From positions 1 through 46,200 of the forward strand of contig CAZJWJ010000035.1 of the NCBI GenBank assembly GCA_964549495.1: a DNA stretch of 46,200 nucleotides. Direction: 5' to 3'. Within the stretch, counting starts at the first letter, position 1. Every line of letters starts with the position of its first letter. This DNA comes from JACKBJ01 sp964549495. GTDB lineage: Bacteria; Chloroflexota; Anaerolineae; Epilineales; Epilineaceae. A program made the translations under genes and the position numbers. This document shows positions 9,607-17,962 of the stretch, one piece after another. The notes beneath the pieces were generated by a model. It had not been told where the DNA came from. It was given only the letters and a program-made list of their open reading frames with translations, and made no database searches.

Positions 9607-10035
9607 GGCGAGGCTCCTTGGGCTCTCCAGCGGACGAGCCAGCGGGCCCCGAGGCTCGCTGGACCCGCCCGACCGATCTGCGCCCGCCCGGTGCGGTGGG
9701 GCCCGGCCCGGGCTCGCGGTCGGCCGAATGCGGTTCTACTTCGGATGAGTATAGCCGTTCTTAATGGATTTGTCACCTCGCGCCGCGGATTCCGGTTGCA
9801 GCATCCGGACTTGGAGGCTACCATTGGCCGCGTCGACGGAATTAACTTAGAATTTACCTCGTCGTCCGAGCTCGTCGGTCCGGGCATCGTCGCTGCTTTG
9901 CATTCCAGTTCGGCCGAGCATCGGCTCCTCACCCCGTCACCGCCCGGCCATCGAGCGCTCGGATGGCGAGGACAAGGCCAGCCCCATCCCCCGCATGATG
10001 GCCCCTTGCCATCATGCCGTGATCGGAGATGTCCC
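9607..10035. other. Divergent intergenic region between giant exoprotein and propeller/VWA genes
   Basis: 429 nt without a gene. The left half carries the minus-strand promoter (9748-9776). The AT-richer stretch 9824-9853 offers a weak plus-strand candidate, TTGGCC-N18-TAGAAT (-10 at 9848-9853), for the rightward gene at 10036. No hairpin, repeat or small ORF with a ribosome site was recognised. Confidence 0.5.
9748..9776 (-). promoter_or_regulatory. Sigma70-type promoter for the coupled giant exoprotein genes
   Basis: On the minus strand GTGACA (9771-9776, one mismatch to TTGACA) is followed after exactly 17 bp by TATACT (9748-9753, one mismatch to TATAAT). This sits in a locally AT-richer part of the divergent intergenic region. 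A start near 9741 would give a leader of about 135 nt before the GTG at 9606. Confidence 0.65.
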
Positions 10036-13000
10036 ATGCCTCCTTCCTGGTCACGCGCGCACGAGCTCTCACCGCTGCTCGGCCGCCGCCTGATGCCCGC
10101 GCTCCTGCTCACGCTTCTCGGATTGGCGGCGCTGCCCGGCCTGGCCGCGCCACAAGATCAAGCCGATCCGACCATCGACTACGTCTTGCAGGAGTCCTGG
10201 CCCCTGCCGGCCGCGCCATCGGCGCCGGTCGACCTGGCCCTGGGACCCGAGGGGCTCTATGCGGTGGACGGCGAGCACAACGAGGTGCTGGCCTTCGATC
10301 CGCAAGGCCGGCTGCGCGATCGCTGGCAGGCCGGCAGCGAGGACGAGGTGCTGGTACCGGCCGCGGTGGCGGCCGATCCGGTCCGCCAGCGCGTCTACCT
10401 GCTCTGGATGCGCTTCGAGCGGCAGGGCGGAGAGGCAGGCGGCGCATTGCGCTACCTGGGCCTCTTCCTGGACACCCGTCGGCCAGACGGCAGCCGCGAG
10501 CGCCCGCTGCGCAGCATCGGCCAGATCGGCCAGCCCTCCGACTTGGCGGTCGAGCCGGTCTCCGGCGACCTCTTCCTCACGGCCGACGGCCATGTACATC
10601 GCATCGACGCCGAGTCGACCTGGCTGGAGGGTTCGATCGAGGTCGGCGACACCAGCGGGCCGGCCGGCCAGATCGCCCTGATCGACGAGCTGCACCTGGC
10701 CCTGGTCCGCCCCCTCGAGTCGGCGGTCCAGATCCTGACCTTCGAGGGCATCCCGGTCGGCCGTTTGGACCTGGGCGAGCACCTGCCGCTGGCCGTCGCA
10801 CCGGACGGCGCCGGCGGCCTGCAGGTGATGGTGCGGGCCTTCGACCCGGACGACCCGAGCGCGCCGCTGGTGCTGCGCTTCGACGCCGAGCGCCAGCCGG
10901 CCGGCCGGCGCAGCCTGGCCGCCATGGGCGCGCCGAGCATCTCGAACGACAGCTGGCGCTGGTCGATGGCCGCGGCCGACGCGGGCCTGGTGCTCAGCGC
11001 CGGCAACGAGCGCTTCCACACCCTGATCTACGATCGCGAGGACCGCCTGGTCGAACGCCTGGTGGGCGGCCGGGTGCAAAGCCGCTTCGAGCCCCACGAG
11101 ACCCCGCCCCGCGCCCGGCCGGCCATCGGGCTCACGAGCATGCCCGACGGCGGGCTGATGGCCTTCGACGGCCGGGACGCGCGCCTGGTGCGGATGGCCT
11201 GGCGCGAGCGGCCGCGGCTGATCGGCACGGCGCCCCTGGGCAGCATCGACGTGACCCTGGGCGCCTCGGGCGAGCTCTACGCCAGCACCGAGGACGGGCG
11301 GGTGATGCGCCTGCCCGTCGGCGACGCGCCCCAGCCCGACTGGGAGATGGACTGCGATTGCGAGCTGGGCGGCCGCTTGGCCGCCAGCCCCTCGGCGCTC
11401 TACCTCAGCCGGCCGCGCTCGGCCGAGGTGGCCACCTTCAACCCGGAGGACGGGCTGCGCTTGCGCAGCTACGGCTGGAGCCCGGAAGCCGGGCTCTGGC
11501 CTTCGGACGTCGAGATCGCGCCGGACGGGCGCCTGCATACGGCCGACCTGGTCGGCGCCTCGGTGCAGGCCTGGCGCCGGCCCGAGGCGCCGGACGCGGT
11601 CTGGCAGGCCGGCCTCCTGGCCGGTCCGCGCCGTCTGGCCAGCGCCCGCTGGAACGAGGAGATCGTGGTCGGCGCCATCCTGGCCGACGGCTACGTCGAG
11701 CTGCACGAGGCCTCGCGCGGCCGGCTCTTGGCCCGCTGGCAGCCGGATCTGGACGGCGGCAGCCTGGATTTGGTCGACCTGGCCCTGGGTCCGGAGGGCG
11801 AGGTCTACCTGGCCGATGCCGGCCAGCGCGCGGTCCACGTCTACATGCCGGGCGCCGGCATTCCGCCCACCCAGCCGGCCGAGCCCAGCGCCACGCCCAG
11901 CCCCTCGCCTTTGACCTGCCGCATCGAGGGCGACAAGGTCGCCCGGCCCTCGACCGTCGTCCTGGGTGCGAGCACCTCGGTGACCCTCAGCCTGGCCGCC
12001 GAATGCCCGGCCGGCTCGCGGGTGGTCGGCGCCGACATCCTCCTGGTCATCGACCGCTCGGCCTCGATGCGCGGCCAGAAGCTGGTCGCGGCCCGCAGCG
12101 CGGCCCAGGCCTTCGCCGAGCTCCTGGACGTGCGGCATCACCGGATCGGGCTGGTCTCCTTCAGCGAAGACGCGCGCTTGGACGTATCCTTGACCCGCGA
12201 CATCGGCGCCATCATCGACGGCCTGGATGGCCTGGTGGCCGGCTCGGACACCAACCTGGCCGATGCCATCCGGACCGCCCGCGCCGAGCTGGAGTCCGCC
12301 GGCCGCGCCGAGGCCCTTCCGGTGATGATCCTCCTGACCGACGGGCAGTACGGCGTCGACGACGAGGATCCGCTGCAGCTGGCGGCCGACGCGCGGGCCT
12401 GGGGCGCCCAGATCTACACCATCGGTCTGGGTCCGGAGGCGGCCGGAGACGATCTGCGCCAGATCGCGGGCAGCGCCGAACGCTACTTCCACGCGCCCAG
12501 CCCGGCCGAGCTCTACCCGGTCTACGGGCAGATCCTGCGCGAGGTGCTGGCCAGCCTGGCCGGCAACCTGATCATCGACGACCAGCTGGGTGGACCGCTG
12601 CGCTACCTGGCCGGATCGGCCAAGCCGCCGGCCCTGGAGGAGGGCGAACGCCTGCGCTGGGCGCGCAGCATCCTGCCGGTCTCCGGCATCACCCTCAGCT
12701 ACCAGCTGGAGGCCAGCGCGCCGGGCTGTCATCCCACCGGCCTGCGGGCGGCCGCCGAGTACACCGACGCCGACGGGGCGCGCCGACGCTTCGACTTTCC
12801 GCTGCCGACGGTCTGCGCCATCACGCCCACGCCGACGCCCACCGCCAGCCCCACGCCGACGGCCACCCAGACCCCGGTGCCGCGCCCCATCTACCTGCCC
12901 TTGCTCAACGGCTGCCGCAGCAGCGCGACCCCGGTCGATGTGATCCTCTTGGTCGACAGCTCCTCGAGCATGGCCGGGCAGAAGCTGGAGGACGCGCGCC

Positions 13001-13461
13001 GGGCGGCCGCGAGCTTCGTCGAGCTCTTGGACTTGCGCCGCGACCAGGCGGCGGTCATCAGCTTCGATGCCGAGCCGCGGCTGGCGGCCGGCCTGAGCCA
13101 AGATGCCGGGGCCCTGGGCCGCGCCATCGCCGGCCTGCAGTCGGGCTCGGGCACCCGCATCGACCGCGCGCTGGGCGCGGCGGTGACCGAGCTGCTCGGC
13201 CCGCGGCGCAAGTCGGGCAACCAGGGCGTGATCGTCCTGCTCAGCGACGGCGCGCACAACGGCGACGAAGCCGAGCTGCGCCGCGCGGCGGCCGAAGCCC
13301 GCAGCCTGGGCTCCTTGATCTACGCCGTCGGCCTGGGCGAGGACGTCGACATGGGCCAGCTGCAGCGCATCGCCGGACCCGAGCGCAGCTACTTCGCCCG
13401 CGATGGCGAGGCGCTCGAGGCCATCTACCGTCAGATCGCGGCCGGCATCCCCTGCCGCTGA
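10036..13461 (+). CDS. Secreted beta-propeller protein with two von Willebrand A domains
   Basis: 1141 residues; ATG at 10036 with GGAG about 8 nt upstream. ATG 10093 is an alternative start closer to the hydrophobic core. The signal sequence (LMPALLLTLLGLAALPGLA) is followed by an NHL/six-bladed-propeller-like region (~45-620; 'VDLALGPEGLYAVDGEHNEV' and, near its end, 'LALGPEGEVYLADAG'). After a short Pro/Thr linker comes 'CRIEGDKVARPSTVVLG', then VWA-1 with a complete DRSAS MIDAS (Asp 673) and later 'LTDGQ', then 'LRYLAGSAKPPA', the back half of a DUF11-like sandwich. A TPTPTA linker and 'RPIYLPLLNGC' lead to VWA-2 (DSSSS, Asp 974), ending IPCR. The single Cys at each end of VWA-2 may pair. 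Likely a metal-dependent adhesin displayed outside the cell. VWA-2 is closely similar to the last domain of the protein at 34462-36429. Confidence 0.87.
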   Translation: MPPSWSRAHELSPLLGRRLMPALLLTLLGLAALPGLAAPQDQADPTIDYVLQESWPLPAAPSAPVDLALGPEGLYAVDGEHNEVLAFDPQGRLRDRWQAGSEDEVLVPAAVAADPVRQRVYLLWMRFERQGGEAGGALRYLGLFLDTRRPDGSRERPLRSIGQIGQPSDLAVEPVSGDLFLTADGHVHRIDAESTWLEGSIEVGDTSGPAGQIALIDELHLALVRPLESAVQILTFEGIPVGRLDLGEHLPLAVAPDGAGGLQVMVRAFDPDDPSAPLVLRFDAERQPAGRRSLAAMGAPSISNDSWRWSMAAADAGLVLSAGNERFHTLIYDREDRLVERLVGGRVQSRFEPHETPPRARPAIGLTSMPDGGLMAFDGRDARLVRMAWRERPRLIGTAPLGSIDVTLGASGELYASTEDGRVMRLPVGDAPQPDWEMDCDCELGGRLAASPSALYLSRPRSAEVATFNPEDGLRLRSYGWSPEAGLWPSDVEIAPDGRLHTADLVGASVQAWRRPEAPDAVWQAGLLAGPRRLASARWNEEIVVGAILADGYVELHEASRGRLLARWQPDLDGGSLDLVDLALGPEGEVYLADAGQRAVHVYMPGAGIPPTQPAEPSATPSPSPLTCRIEGDKVARPSTVVLGASTSVTLSLAAECPAGSRVVGADILLVIDRSASMRGQKLVAARSAAQAFAELLDVRHHRIGLVSFSEDARLDVSLTRDIGAIIDGLDGLVAGSDTNLADAIRTARAELESAGRAEALPVMILLTDGQYGVDDEDPLQLAADARAWGAQIYTIGLGPEAAGDDLRQIAGSAERYFHAPSPAELYPVYGQILREVLASLAGNLIIDDQLGGPLRYLAGSAKPPALEEGERLRWARSILPVSGITLSYQLEASAPGCHPTGLRAAAEYTDADGARRRFDFPLPTVCAITPTPTPTASPTPTATQTPVPRPIYLPLLNGCRSSATPVDVILLVDSSSSMAGQKLEDARRAAASFVELLDLRRDQAAVISFDAEPRLAAGLSQDAGALGRAIAGLQSGSGTRIDRALGAAVTELLGPRRKSGNQGVIVLLSDGAHNGDEAELRRAAAEARSLGSLIYAVGLGEDVDMGQLQRIAGPERSYFARDGEALEAIYRQIAAGIPCR

Positions 13462-13476
13462 TCGACCCTCGAAGCG

Positions 13477-13503
13477 GGGCGGCGCGGGGACCCCGCGCCG
13501 CCT
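13477..13503. terminator. GC-rich hairpin after the propeller/VWA gene
   Basis: A near-perfect palindrome, GGCGCGGGG-A-CCCCGCGCC (13481-13499), is extended by three more pairs outward. It lies 15 nt after the TGA at 13461. There is no T tract, so it is at most a hairpin-type or factor-assisted terminator. Confidence 0.5.
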
Positions 13504-13528
13504 CCCCCGCTGACCGCCGGATGCCAGC

Positions 13529-13556
13529 TTGACAGCCGGGCCCGGCGGGTGACAAT
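13529..13556 (+). promoter_or_regulatory. Promoter candidate for the CPBP protease / glycolipid synthase pair
   Basis: A perfect TTGACA (13529-13534) is followed after 16 bp by GACAAT (13551-13556, four of six matches). A predicted start near 13563 leaves about 54 nt of leader before ATG 13617. Confidence 0.5.
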
Positions 13557-13616
13557 GGGTCGGCCCCGTCACGGCCCTCGTGGCGGCGTTCGACCCCACC
13601 GTGGAGAGGGCGGACG

Positions 13617-14429
13617 ATGCCCGAGATCCAAGCGCGCCTGATCGACTACTGGGAGCGCTCGCGCAGCCATACCTACAGCCTGCTCTTGGCCCTGCCGCTG
13701 CTCTTGGGCTACGAGCTGCTCATCGGCCTATCCAACCGCCTGCGCGGCGAGGGGATGGAGGTGCGCAACCTGGCCGAGATGCTGATGCTGCGCATGATCG
13801 TGCAGCTGGGCATCGGCGGCCAAGCCGTCTTCATCGGGCTCTTGATCCTGGCCGCGCTGCTGGTGATCGCCCGCGAGTGGCGGCGCAACCCGAGCTGGAG
13901 CTGGCGCGCCCTGGAGCCCCGGATCCTGGGCTGGATGCTCCTGGAGAGCGCGATCTGGGCTTGGCTCTTCCTGCTCTTGGTCAGCAGCGCCACCGGCTAC
14001 CTGCTCTCGCCCTTGGCTGCGGCGGAGGCGGCCGGAACGCTGGCCAGCGCGGCCTCGCCCGGCGGCGCGGCCCCGGCGGCCGCCCCCGCTGCCGGCACCG
14101 CGCTCCAGGGACTGGCGCTCTCCTTGGGCGCGGGGCTCTACGAGGAGCTCTTCTTCCGGGTCCTGCTGGTCTCGGGCATCGCCTGGCTGCTGACGGCCGG
14201 CGGACTCGCCCGGCGCGGACCGGCCCTGCTGGCGGCGGTGTTGGCTTCGGCCCTGCTCTTCAGCCTGGCGCATTACGTCGGCCCCCTGGGCGATCCGCTG
14301 CAGCTGGGCTCCTTCACCTTCCGCTTCCTGGGCGGCCTGGTCTTCAGCGCCATCTACGCCCTGCGCGGCTTCGGCATCGTTACCTGGACCCATGCGCTCT
14401 ACGACATCTACATCTACCTCATCGGCTGA
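13617..14429 (+). CDS. CPBP family (CAAX-protease/bacteriocin-processing) intramembrane metalloprotease
   Basis: 270 residues, ATG at 13617 preceded by GAGAGGGCGG. It is strongly hydrophobic, with about six to eight membrane segments. The diagnostic CPBP/Abi motifs occur in order: 'GLYEELFFRVLL' (EExxxR) near residue 175, 'LLFSLAHYVG' (His motif) near 220, and 'THALYDIYIYL' at the C-terminus. In this family the paired Glu and the two His residues are the proposed active site, cutting substrates within the membrane. The loop before motif 1 is Ala/Gly/Pro-rich and probably disordered. Its 3' end overlaps the start of the glycosyltransferase gene by 38 nt, so the two are probably co-expressed. 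The substrate is unknown; a link to membrane lipid or surface-protein maturation is only inference from context. Confidence 0.85.
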   Translation: MPEIQARLIDYWERSRSHTYSLLLALPLLLGYELLIGLSNRLRGEGMEVRNLAEMLMLRMIVQLGIGGQAVFIGLLILAALLVIAREWRRNPSWSWRALEPRILGWMLLESAIWAWLFLLLVSSATGYLLSPLAAAEAAGTLASAASPGGAAPAAAPAAGTALQGLALSLGAGLYEELFFRVLLVSGIAWLLTAGGLARRGPALLAAVLASALLFSLAHYVGPLGDPLQLGSFTFRFLGGLVFSAIYALRGFGIVTWTHALYDIYIYLIG

Positions 14430-15633
14430 TACACCGGACACTCCGACGGCACCGGCCGGTCCCGATCGGGCCGGCGCCGGCTCGAAGCGCGGCGCGGCCG
14501 GACTCCGGCGAATTCTCTTCTTGATGTCCGACACCGGCGGCGGCCATCGCGCCGCGGCCCGCGCCATCATCGAGGGTCTGGAAGCACGTCGACCCGGCGC
14601 CTTCCACTGCCGCATGGTCGATCCCCTGGCCGACGCGGCCTGGCCGCTGCGCGGCGTCGGACCGGGCTACGCGCTCGTGGCCGAGCATCTGCCGGGGCTC
14701 TATGGCCGCGTCTGGCACCTCAGCGACCGCCGCGGCGCGGCGCGCTGCATGCACGCCCTGTTGCGTCCGCACCTCGGGCCGGTGCTGCGCCGCCACTATG
14801 CCGAGGCGCGGCCGGACCTGGTGGTGAGCGTTCACCCCTTCCTCACCCGCCGCGCCCTGGCGGCCCTGCGCAGCATCGGATCGGCGGCGCCCTTCGTGAC
14901 CGTCGTCACCGACCTGATCGACGCGCATGCCATGTGGTTCGAGCCCGGCGTCGACCGCATGCTGGTACCCAGCCCGGCCGTGGCCGAGCGGGCCCGGCAG
15001 CTGGGCCTGCCGAAGGCGCGCGTCCATCCGGTCGGCCAGCCCATCCGTCCGGTCTTCGCCGCCCCGCCACCGCCGCGGCCGGAGGCTCGCCGAGCCCTCG
15101 GCCTGGCGCCCGAGCGTCCCATGGTCCTGATCACCGGCGGCGGCGACGGCCTGGGGCCTCTGCTCGAGCTCACACGAGCGGTGGCCGCGGCCCTGCCGGC
15201 CTCGCAACAGATCGCGGTCGTCACCGGCCGCAACCGCGCGGCGGCCGAGCGCCTGCGGCGCGAGGATTGGCCCCTGCCGGTAACCGTGACCGGCTTCGTC
15301 GAGAACATGGCCGATTGGATGTTCGCATCGGACCTGGTCCTGGCCAAGGCGGGCCCCGGCACCATCATGGAGGCCCTGGCCGCCGGCCTGCCCATCCTGC
15401 TGCACGGCTACCTGCCGGGTCAGGAGGAGGGCAACGTACGCTTCCTGCTCGAGGCGGGCCTGGGCGCCCTAGCCGAAAGCCCCGAGGGTGCCGCCCGGAT
15501 CGCCGCCGATTGGATGGCCCCCGAGGCGGTCGATCGCCTGGCGGATCGACAGCGACGCGCGCGGGCCGCCGCGCAGCCGGCCGCCGCCCTGGACATCGCG
15601 GATCGGCTCATCGAGATGCTCGGCGAGGCCTGA
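14392..15633 (+). CDS. Monogalactosyldiacylglycerol synthase-like glycolipid glycosyltransferase (GT28)
   Basis: 413 residues from ATG 14392, which overlaps the upstream gene. The only other in-frame starts (TTG/ATG near 14521) would remove the first beta-strand. Residues 1-40 are probably a disordered Thr/Pro/Gly tail. 'ILFLMSDTGGGHRAAARAII' is the MGDG-synthase N-terminal nucleotide/acceptor loop. 'VVSVHPFLT', 'TVVTDLIDAHAMWF' and 'VHPVGQPIRPVF' follow. The donor-binding C-terminal Rossmann domain shows 'LITGGGDGLGPL' and 'KAGPGTIMEALAAGLPI' then 'LPGQEEGN', the UDP-sugar signature of MurG/MGD/UgtP enzymes. It should transfer a hexose from UDP-sugar to diacylglycerol at the inner membrane face; galactose versus glucose cannot be told from sequence. 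It forms an overlapping pair with the CPBP protease. Confidence 0.85.
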   Translation: MRSTTSTSTSSADTPDTPTAPAGPDRAGAGSKRGAAGLRRILFLMSDTGGGHRAAARAIIEGLEARRPGAFHCRMVDPLADAAWPLRGVGPGYALVAEHLPGLYGRVWHLSDRRGAARCMHALLRPHLGPVLRRHYAEARPDLVVSVHPFLTRRALAALRSIGSAAPFVTVVTDLIDAHAMWFEPGVDRMLVPSPAVAERARQLGLPKARVHPVGQPIRPVFAAPPPPRPEARRALGLAPERPMVLITGGGDGLGPLLELTRAVAAALPASQQIAVVTGRNRAAAERLRREDWPLPVTVTGFVENMADWMFASDLVLAKAGPGTIMEALAAGLPILLHGYLPGQEEGNVRFLLEAGLGALAESPEGAARIAADWMAPEAVDRLADRQRRARAAAQPAAALDIADRLIEMLGEA

Positions 15634-15636
15634 TCG

Positions 15637-15667
15637 CGCCGCGAGCCCTTGCGCGCGATTCGCGGCG
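15637..15667. terminator. Bidirectional hairpin between convergent genes
   Basis: Arms CGCCGCGA (15637-15644) and TCGCGGCG (15660-15667) are perfect inverses with a 15-nt loop, placed exactly between the convergent glycosyltransferase and OsmC stop codons. No T tract. Confidence 0.5.
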
Positions 15668-15682
15668 GGTTCGGAGGCGGGT

Positions 15683-16123
15683 CTAGGAACCGGATTCGTG
15701 CCCCGATTCGACCTCGACCTCGTCGACCAGTTCGATGCGGCTGTGCAGCTCGGTCTGCTCGCGGAAGGTGGCCGAGACGGAGCAGTACTTCTCCTCGGAC
15801 AGGGCCACGGCGCGCTCGACGGCCGAACGGCTGACCCCCTTGCCATGAACCTCGAAGACCATGGTGACCTCTGTATAGCGCCGCGGGTGATCGGCCGCGC
15901 GCTCGCCCTCGACGCGCACCACCAGGTCGGTGAAGGGCTGGCGCGACTTCTTGAGGATGGACACCACGTCCATCGCGCTGCAGCCGGCCAGCGAGACCAG
16001 GGCCAGCTCCATGGGCGACAAGCCGCGGCCATTGCCACTGTCCAGGGTCAGGTGCCGACCCTCGGCTTCGGCATCGAAGGTCATGTCGCGCAGCCAGGTC
16101 AATTCGACGCGCTTGGTGGCCAT
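15683..16123 (-). CDS. OsmC family peroxiredoxin-like protein
   Basis: 146 residues; ATG at 16123 with an AGGAG motif 7-8 nt upstream. It has the OsmC/Ohr fold signature: 'GLSPMELALVSLAGCSAMDV' with the first conserved Cys (48) and 'SEEKYCSVSATF' with the second (114). In this family the two thiols reduce organic hydroperoxides. The length and the 'GxSPMEL...C..D.V..LKK.R' pattern match the YhfA/OsmC-like branch more than Ohr. It is cytosolic with no signal peptide. It begins 10 nt after the stop of the secreted Pro-rich gene on the same strand, so it is probably the distal gene of a two-gene transcript, though no functional link is obvious. Confidence 0.88.
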   Translation of the reverse strand: MATKRVELTWLRDMTFDAEAEGRHLTLDSGNGRGLSPMELALVSLAGCSAMDVVSILKKSRQPFTDLVVRVEGERAADHPRRYTEVTMVFEVHGKGVSRSAVERAVALSEEKYCSVSATFREQTELHSRIELVDEVEVESGHESGS

Positions 16124-16133
16124 TTCGGAGCTC

Positions 16134-17153
16134 CTAGGGATCGTCGGATGTGTCGTCGGATGACTCGGGAATGCCCGAGCGGCCGCGCAGCTGCAGGCCC
16201 AGCCAGGTACCGAGGATGACGAGGCCCAAGAGCAGCAGGCTCCAGCCCGATCGGAGCAGGCCGGCCGCCTCCTCGACCGGGCCTCGCTGCGGCTCTGCGG
16301 TGGGCAGCAAGACCGGTGGCGGGCTGGGGCTGAGATCGGCGGCGGCTTCAGGGAGCCGGCCGAGCACCTCGAAGGCCAGACAATGCTCCACCGGCGAGCC
16401 GCCGGAGAGCAGGAGAGCGCAGAGGCGGCTCTGCCCGCCGGGGCTGCGGCCCACGACGCCCGTGATGCGCATACTGGTGCCCGAGTCGGCGGGCAGGCCC
16501 GGTAGGTACCAGCGCAGCAAGCGGCCGGCGCGCGCCGTCTCGCCCAGGCGCTGCTCCACCTCGTAGTCCAAGAGCACGTCGGGCACGAGCAATTCGAGCG
16601 TCAGCTCGGACAGGTCGGCACCCGACTGGTTGAAGAGGTCCAGGTCGAAGCGCACGCGCTGGCGCAAGACGGGCTGGGGCGGGTCGACCGAGATACTCAG
16701 CTGCAAGCCGCCGAGCACCGCGACGGTCGGGCTGGCAGTGGGGGTGGTGCGCGGCGTTCGCGTGGGCCGCCGCGTGCGGGTGGGTCGCGGGTCGGCCGTG
16801 GCCTCTTGGGAAGGCTGGCCCGGGCCCGGGGCCGGCGGGGGATCGTCGTCGTCCTCGTCGCCCGGCTGCCCGGGCTGCGGGCGGGCCGTGGCGGCAGGCG
16901 GGGACGTGGCGATGGGCGGCGACGTGGCCGGCGGCGGTTCGGTTGGCTCCGGCGGCGCCTGAGTCGGATCCGGCACGCTGGTAGAGGGCGGCCGGATGGG
17001 CACCGCGGTCGACTGAGCCACCACGGGACCGGGAAGCGAAAGCCCGAGTAGGAACGTCCCCGTCAGCAGGGCGACGCAGGCGAGCTCGAGGACCATCCAA
17101 GGGCGTGGAGTCTGCACGCCGAGGATGGTAGGGATGCCCACCGAGGGGGTCAA
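16134..17153 (-). CDS. Secreted, C-terminally membrane-anchored Pro/Thr-rich protein with a DUF11/CARDB-like domain
   Basis: Up to 339 residues. The start is uncertain: TTG 17153 (weak AAGG upstream), GTG 17117 and ATG 17096 are all possible, and none has a good ribosome site. A hydrophobic signal segment (ACVALLTGTFLLGLSLPG) ends near VVAQS. A long disordered Pro/Thr/Asp/Arg linker (residues ~48-145) includes DEDDDDPPP and a TRTRRPTRTPRTT run. A single beta-sandwich domain (~148-270; 'LQLSISVDPPQPVLRQRVRF', 'GTSMRITGVVG') resembles COG1361/DUF11 repeats. A second Pro stretch precedes a C-terminal helix 'GWSLLLLGLVILGTWLGLQL' and a short acidic tail. It probably sits in the membrane with its sandwich outside. 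No catalytic motif; precise role unknown. Confidence 0.75.
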   Translation of the reverse strand: MTPSVGIPTILGVQTPRPWMVLELACVALLTGTFLLGLSLPGPVVAQSTAVPIRPPSTSVPDPTQAPPEPTEPPPATSPPIATSPPAATARPQPGQPGDEDDDDPPPAPGPGQPSQEATADPRPTRTRRPTRTPRTTPTASPTVAVLGGLQLSISVDPPQPVLRQRVRFDLDLFNQSGADLSELTLELLVPDVLLDYEVEQRLGETARAGRLLRWYLPGLPADSGTSMRITGVVGRSPGGQSRLCALLLSGGSPVEHCLAFEVLGRLPEAAADLSPSPPPVLLPTAEPQRGPVEEAAGLLRSGWSLLLLGLVILGTWLGLQLRGRSGIPESSDDTSDDP

Positions 17154-17161
17154 ACGGCGCC

Positions 17162-17189
17162 TTGCGCCCTCCCCTCGCTATGATACAAT
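17162..17189 (+). promoter_or_regulatory. Extended -10 promoter for the GNAT gene
   Basis: TGATACAAT (17181-17189) is a TGn-TACAAT extended -10. TTGCGC (17162-17167) lies 16 bp upstream. The block ATGATACAATnGCGC recurs before the MFS gene at 30564, which supports it as a real promoter element of this genome. Confidence 0.55.
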
Positions 17190-17269
17190 CGCGCCAGCCA
17201 GCGACGCCCCCGATCGGGGCTCATGCGCGTCCGCCACAGCCGCGGATGGCGAGGAGGAGAGGGACAGCC

Positions 17270-17824
17270 ATGTTGCACGGTGAGCAGATCAGCCTGCGCC
17301 CGATGGAGCGCGACGACATCGACCGCCTGTGGGAGTTCGCACAGGATCTCGACCTGGGCCTCCTGACCGGCGCCGATGCCCGGCCGGTTTCGCGCAGTGC
17401 CATCGAGCGTATCTACGATGACTACTGGTCCGGCGTCGATCCCAACGCCGTCCGCTGGGCCATCGAGTCGCACGACATCGTCATCGGCGGGGTCGAGCTG
17501 GCGCCCATCGACTGGCGCAGCCGATCGGCCGAGCTGGCGGTCTGGATCGGCGACACGGTCTCGCGCCAGCGCGGTTTCGGCACCGACGCCATGCGCCTGG
17601 CCCTCAACTATGCCTTCCGCATTCTCGGCCTGCACCGGGTCTCCTACTACATCCCGGTCGCCAACGAGGCCGCCTTGAAGGCCTACCAGAAGATCGGCTT
17701 CCAGGAGGAGGGGCGCCTGCGCGAGGCGGTCTACCGCGACGGCAAGTACTATGACCTGATCGCGCTGGGCTTCCTCTCCTCGGATTGGGAAGACGACGTC
17801 CCCTTCCGCACCGGGGTGCTCTGA
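17270..17824 (+). CDS. GNAT family N-acetyltransferase (RimJ/RimL-like)
   Basis: 184 residues. ATG 17270 is chosen because GAGGAGGAGAGGG lies just upstream; the frame stays open upstream but reads as non-coding. 'ISLRPMERDDIDRLWEFAQD' is the typical first strand and helix of RimJ-type acetyltransferases. 'VSRQRGFGTDAMRLALNYAF' contains the acetyl-CoA pyrophosphate loop (Q/R-x-x-G-x-G/A). The ending 'NEAALKAYQKIGFQEEGRLR' plus 'YRDGKYYDLIALGFL' is the usual motif B and C-terminal strand. It would transfer an acetyl group from acetyl-CoA to an amine, possibly a protein N-terminus or small molecule; the substrate cannot be inferred. It stands alone behind its own promoter. Confidence 0.88.
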   Translation: MLHGEQISLRPMERDDIDRLWEFAQDLDLGLLTGADARPVSRSAIERIYDDYWSGVDPNAVRWAIESHDIVIGGVELAPIDWRSRSAELAVWIGDTVSRQRGFGTDAMRLALNYAFRILGLHRVSYYIPVANEAALKAYQKIGFQEEGRLREAVYRDGKYYDLIALGFLSSDWEDDVPFRTGVL

Positions 17825-17843
17825 GTTCCAAGGTCGCACCATC

Positions 17844-17875
17844 CCGTTCGAGCGCAGCGGCAGCTGCTGCGCGGG
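17844..17875. terminator. Hairpin between the convergent GNAT and coiled-coil membrane genes
   Basis: GCGCAGC (17852-17858) and GCTGCGC (17866-17872) form a perfect 7-bp stem with a 7-nt loop. The flanking ATCCC and GGGAT could extend it across a bulge. There is no T tract. Confidence 0.4.
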
Positions 17876-17962
17876 ATCGATCACCAGACCGCGAAAGTCG
17901 AAGGCTGCGCCAGTCGGCGCGGCCTTCATGATGGACGATCGATGCTCCGTCACTTGGCGAAC

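Noticed and set aside
10069..13599. Minus-strand 1176-residue frame
   Set aside because: Antisense shadow of the propeller/VWA protein; no recognisable domain.
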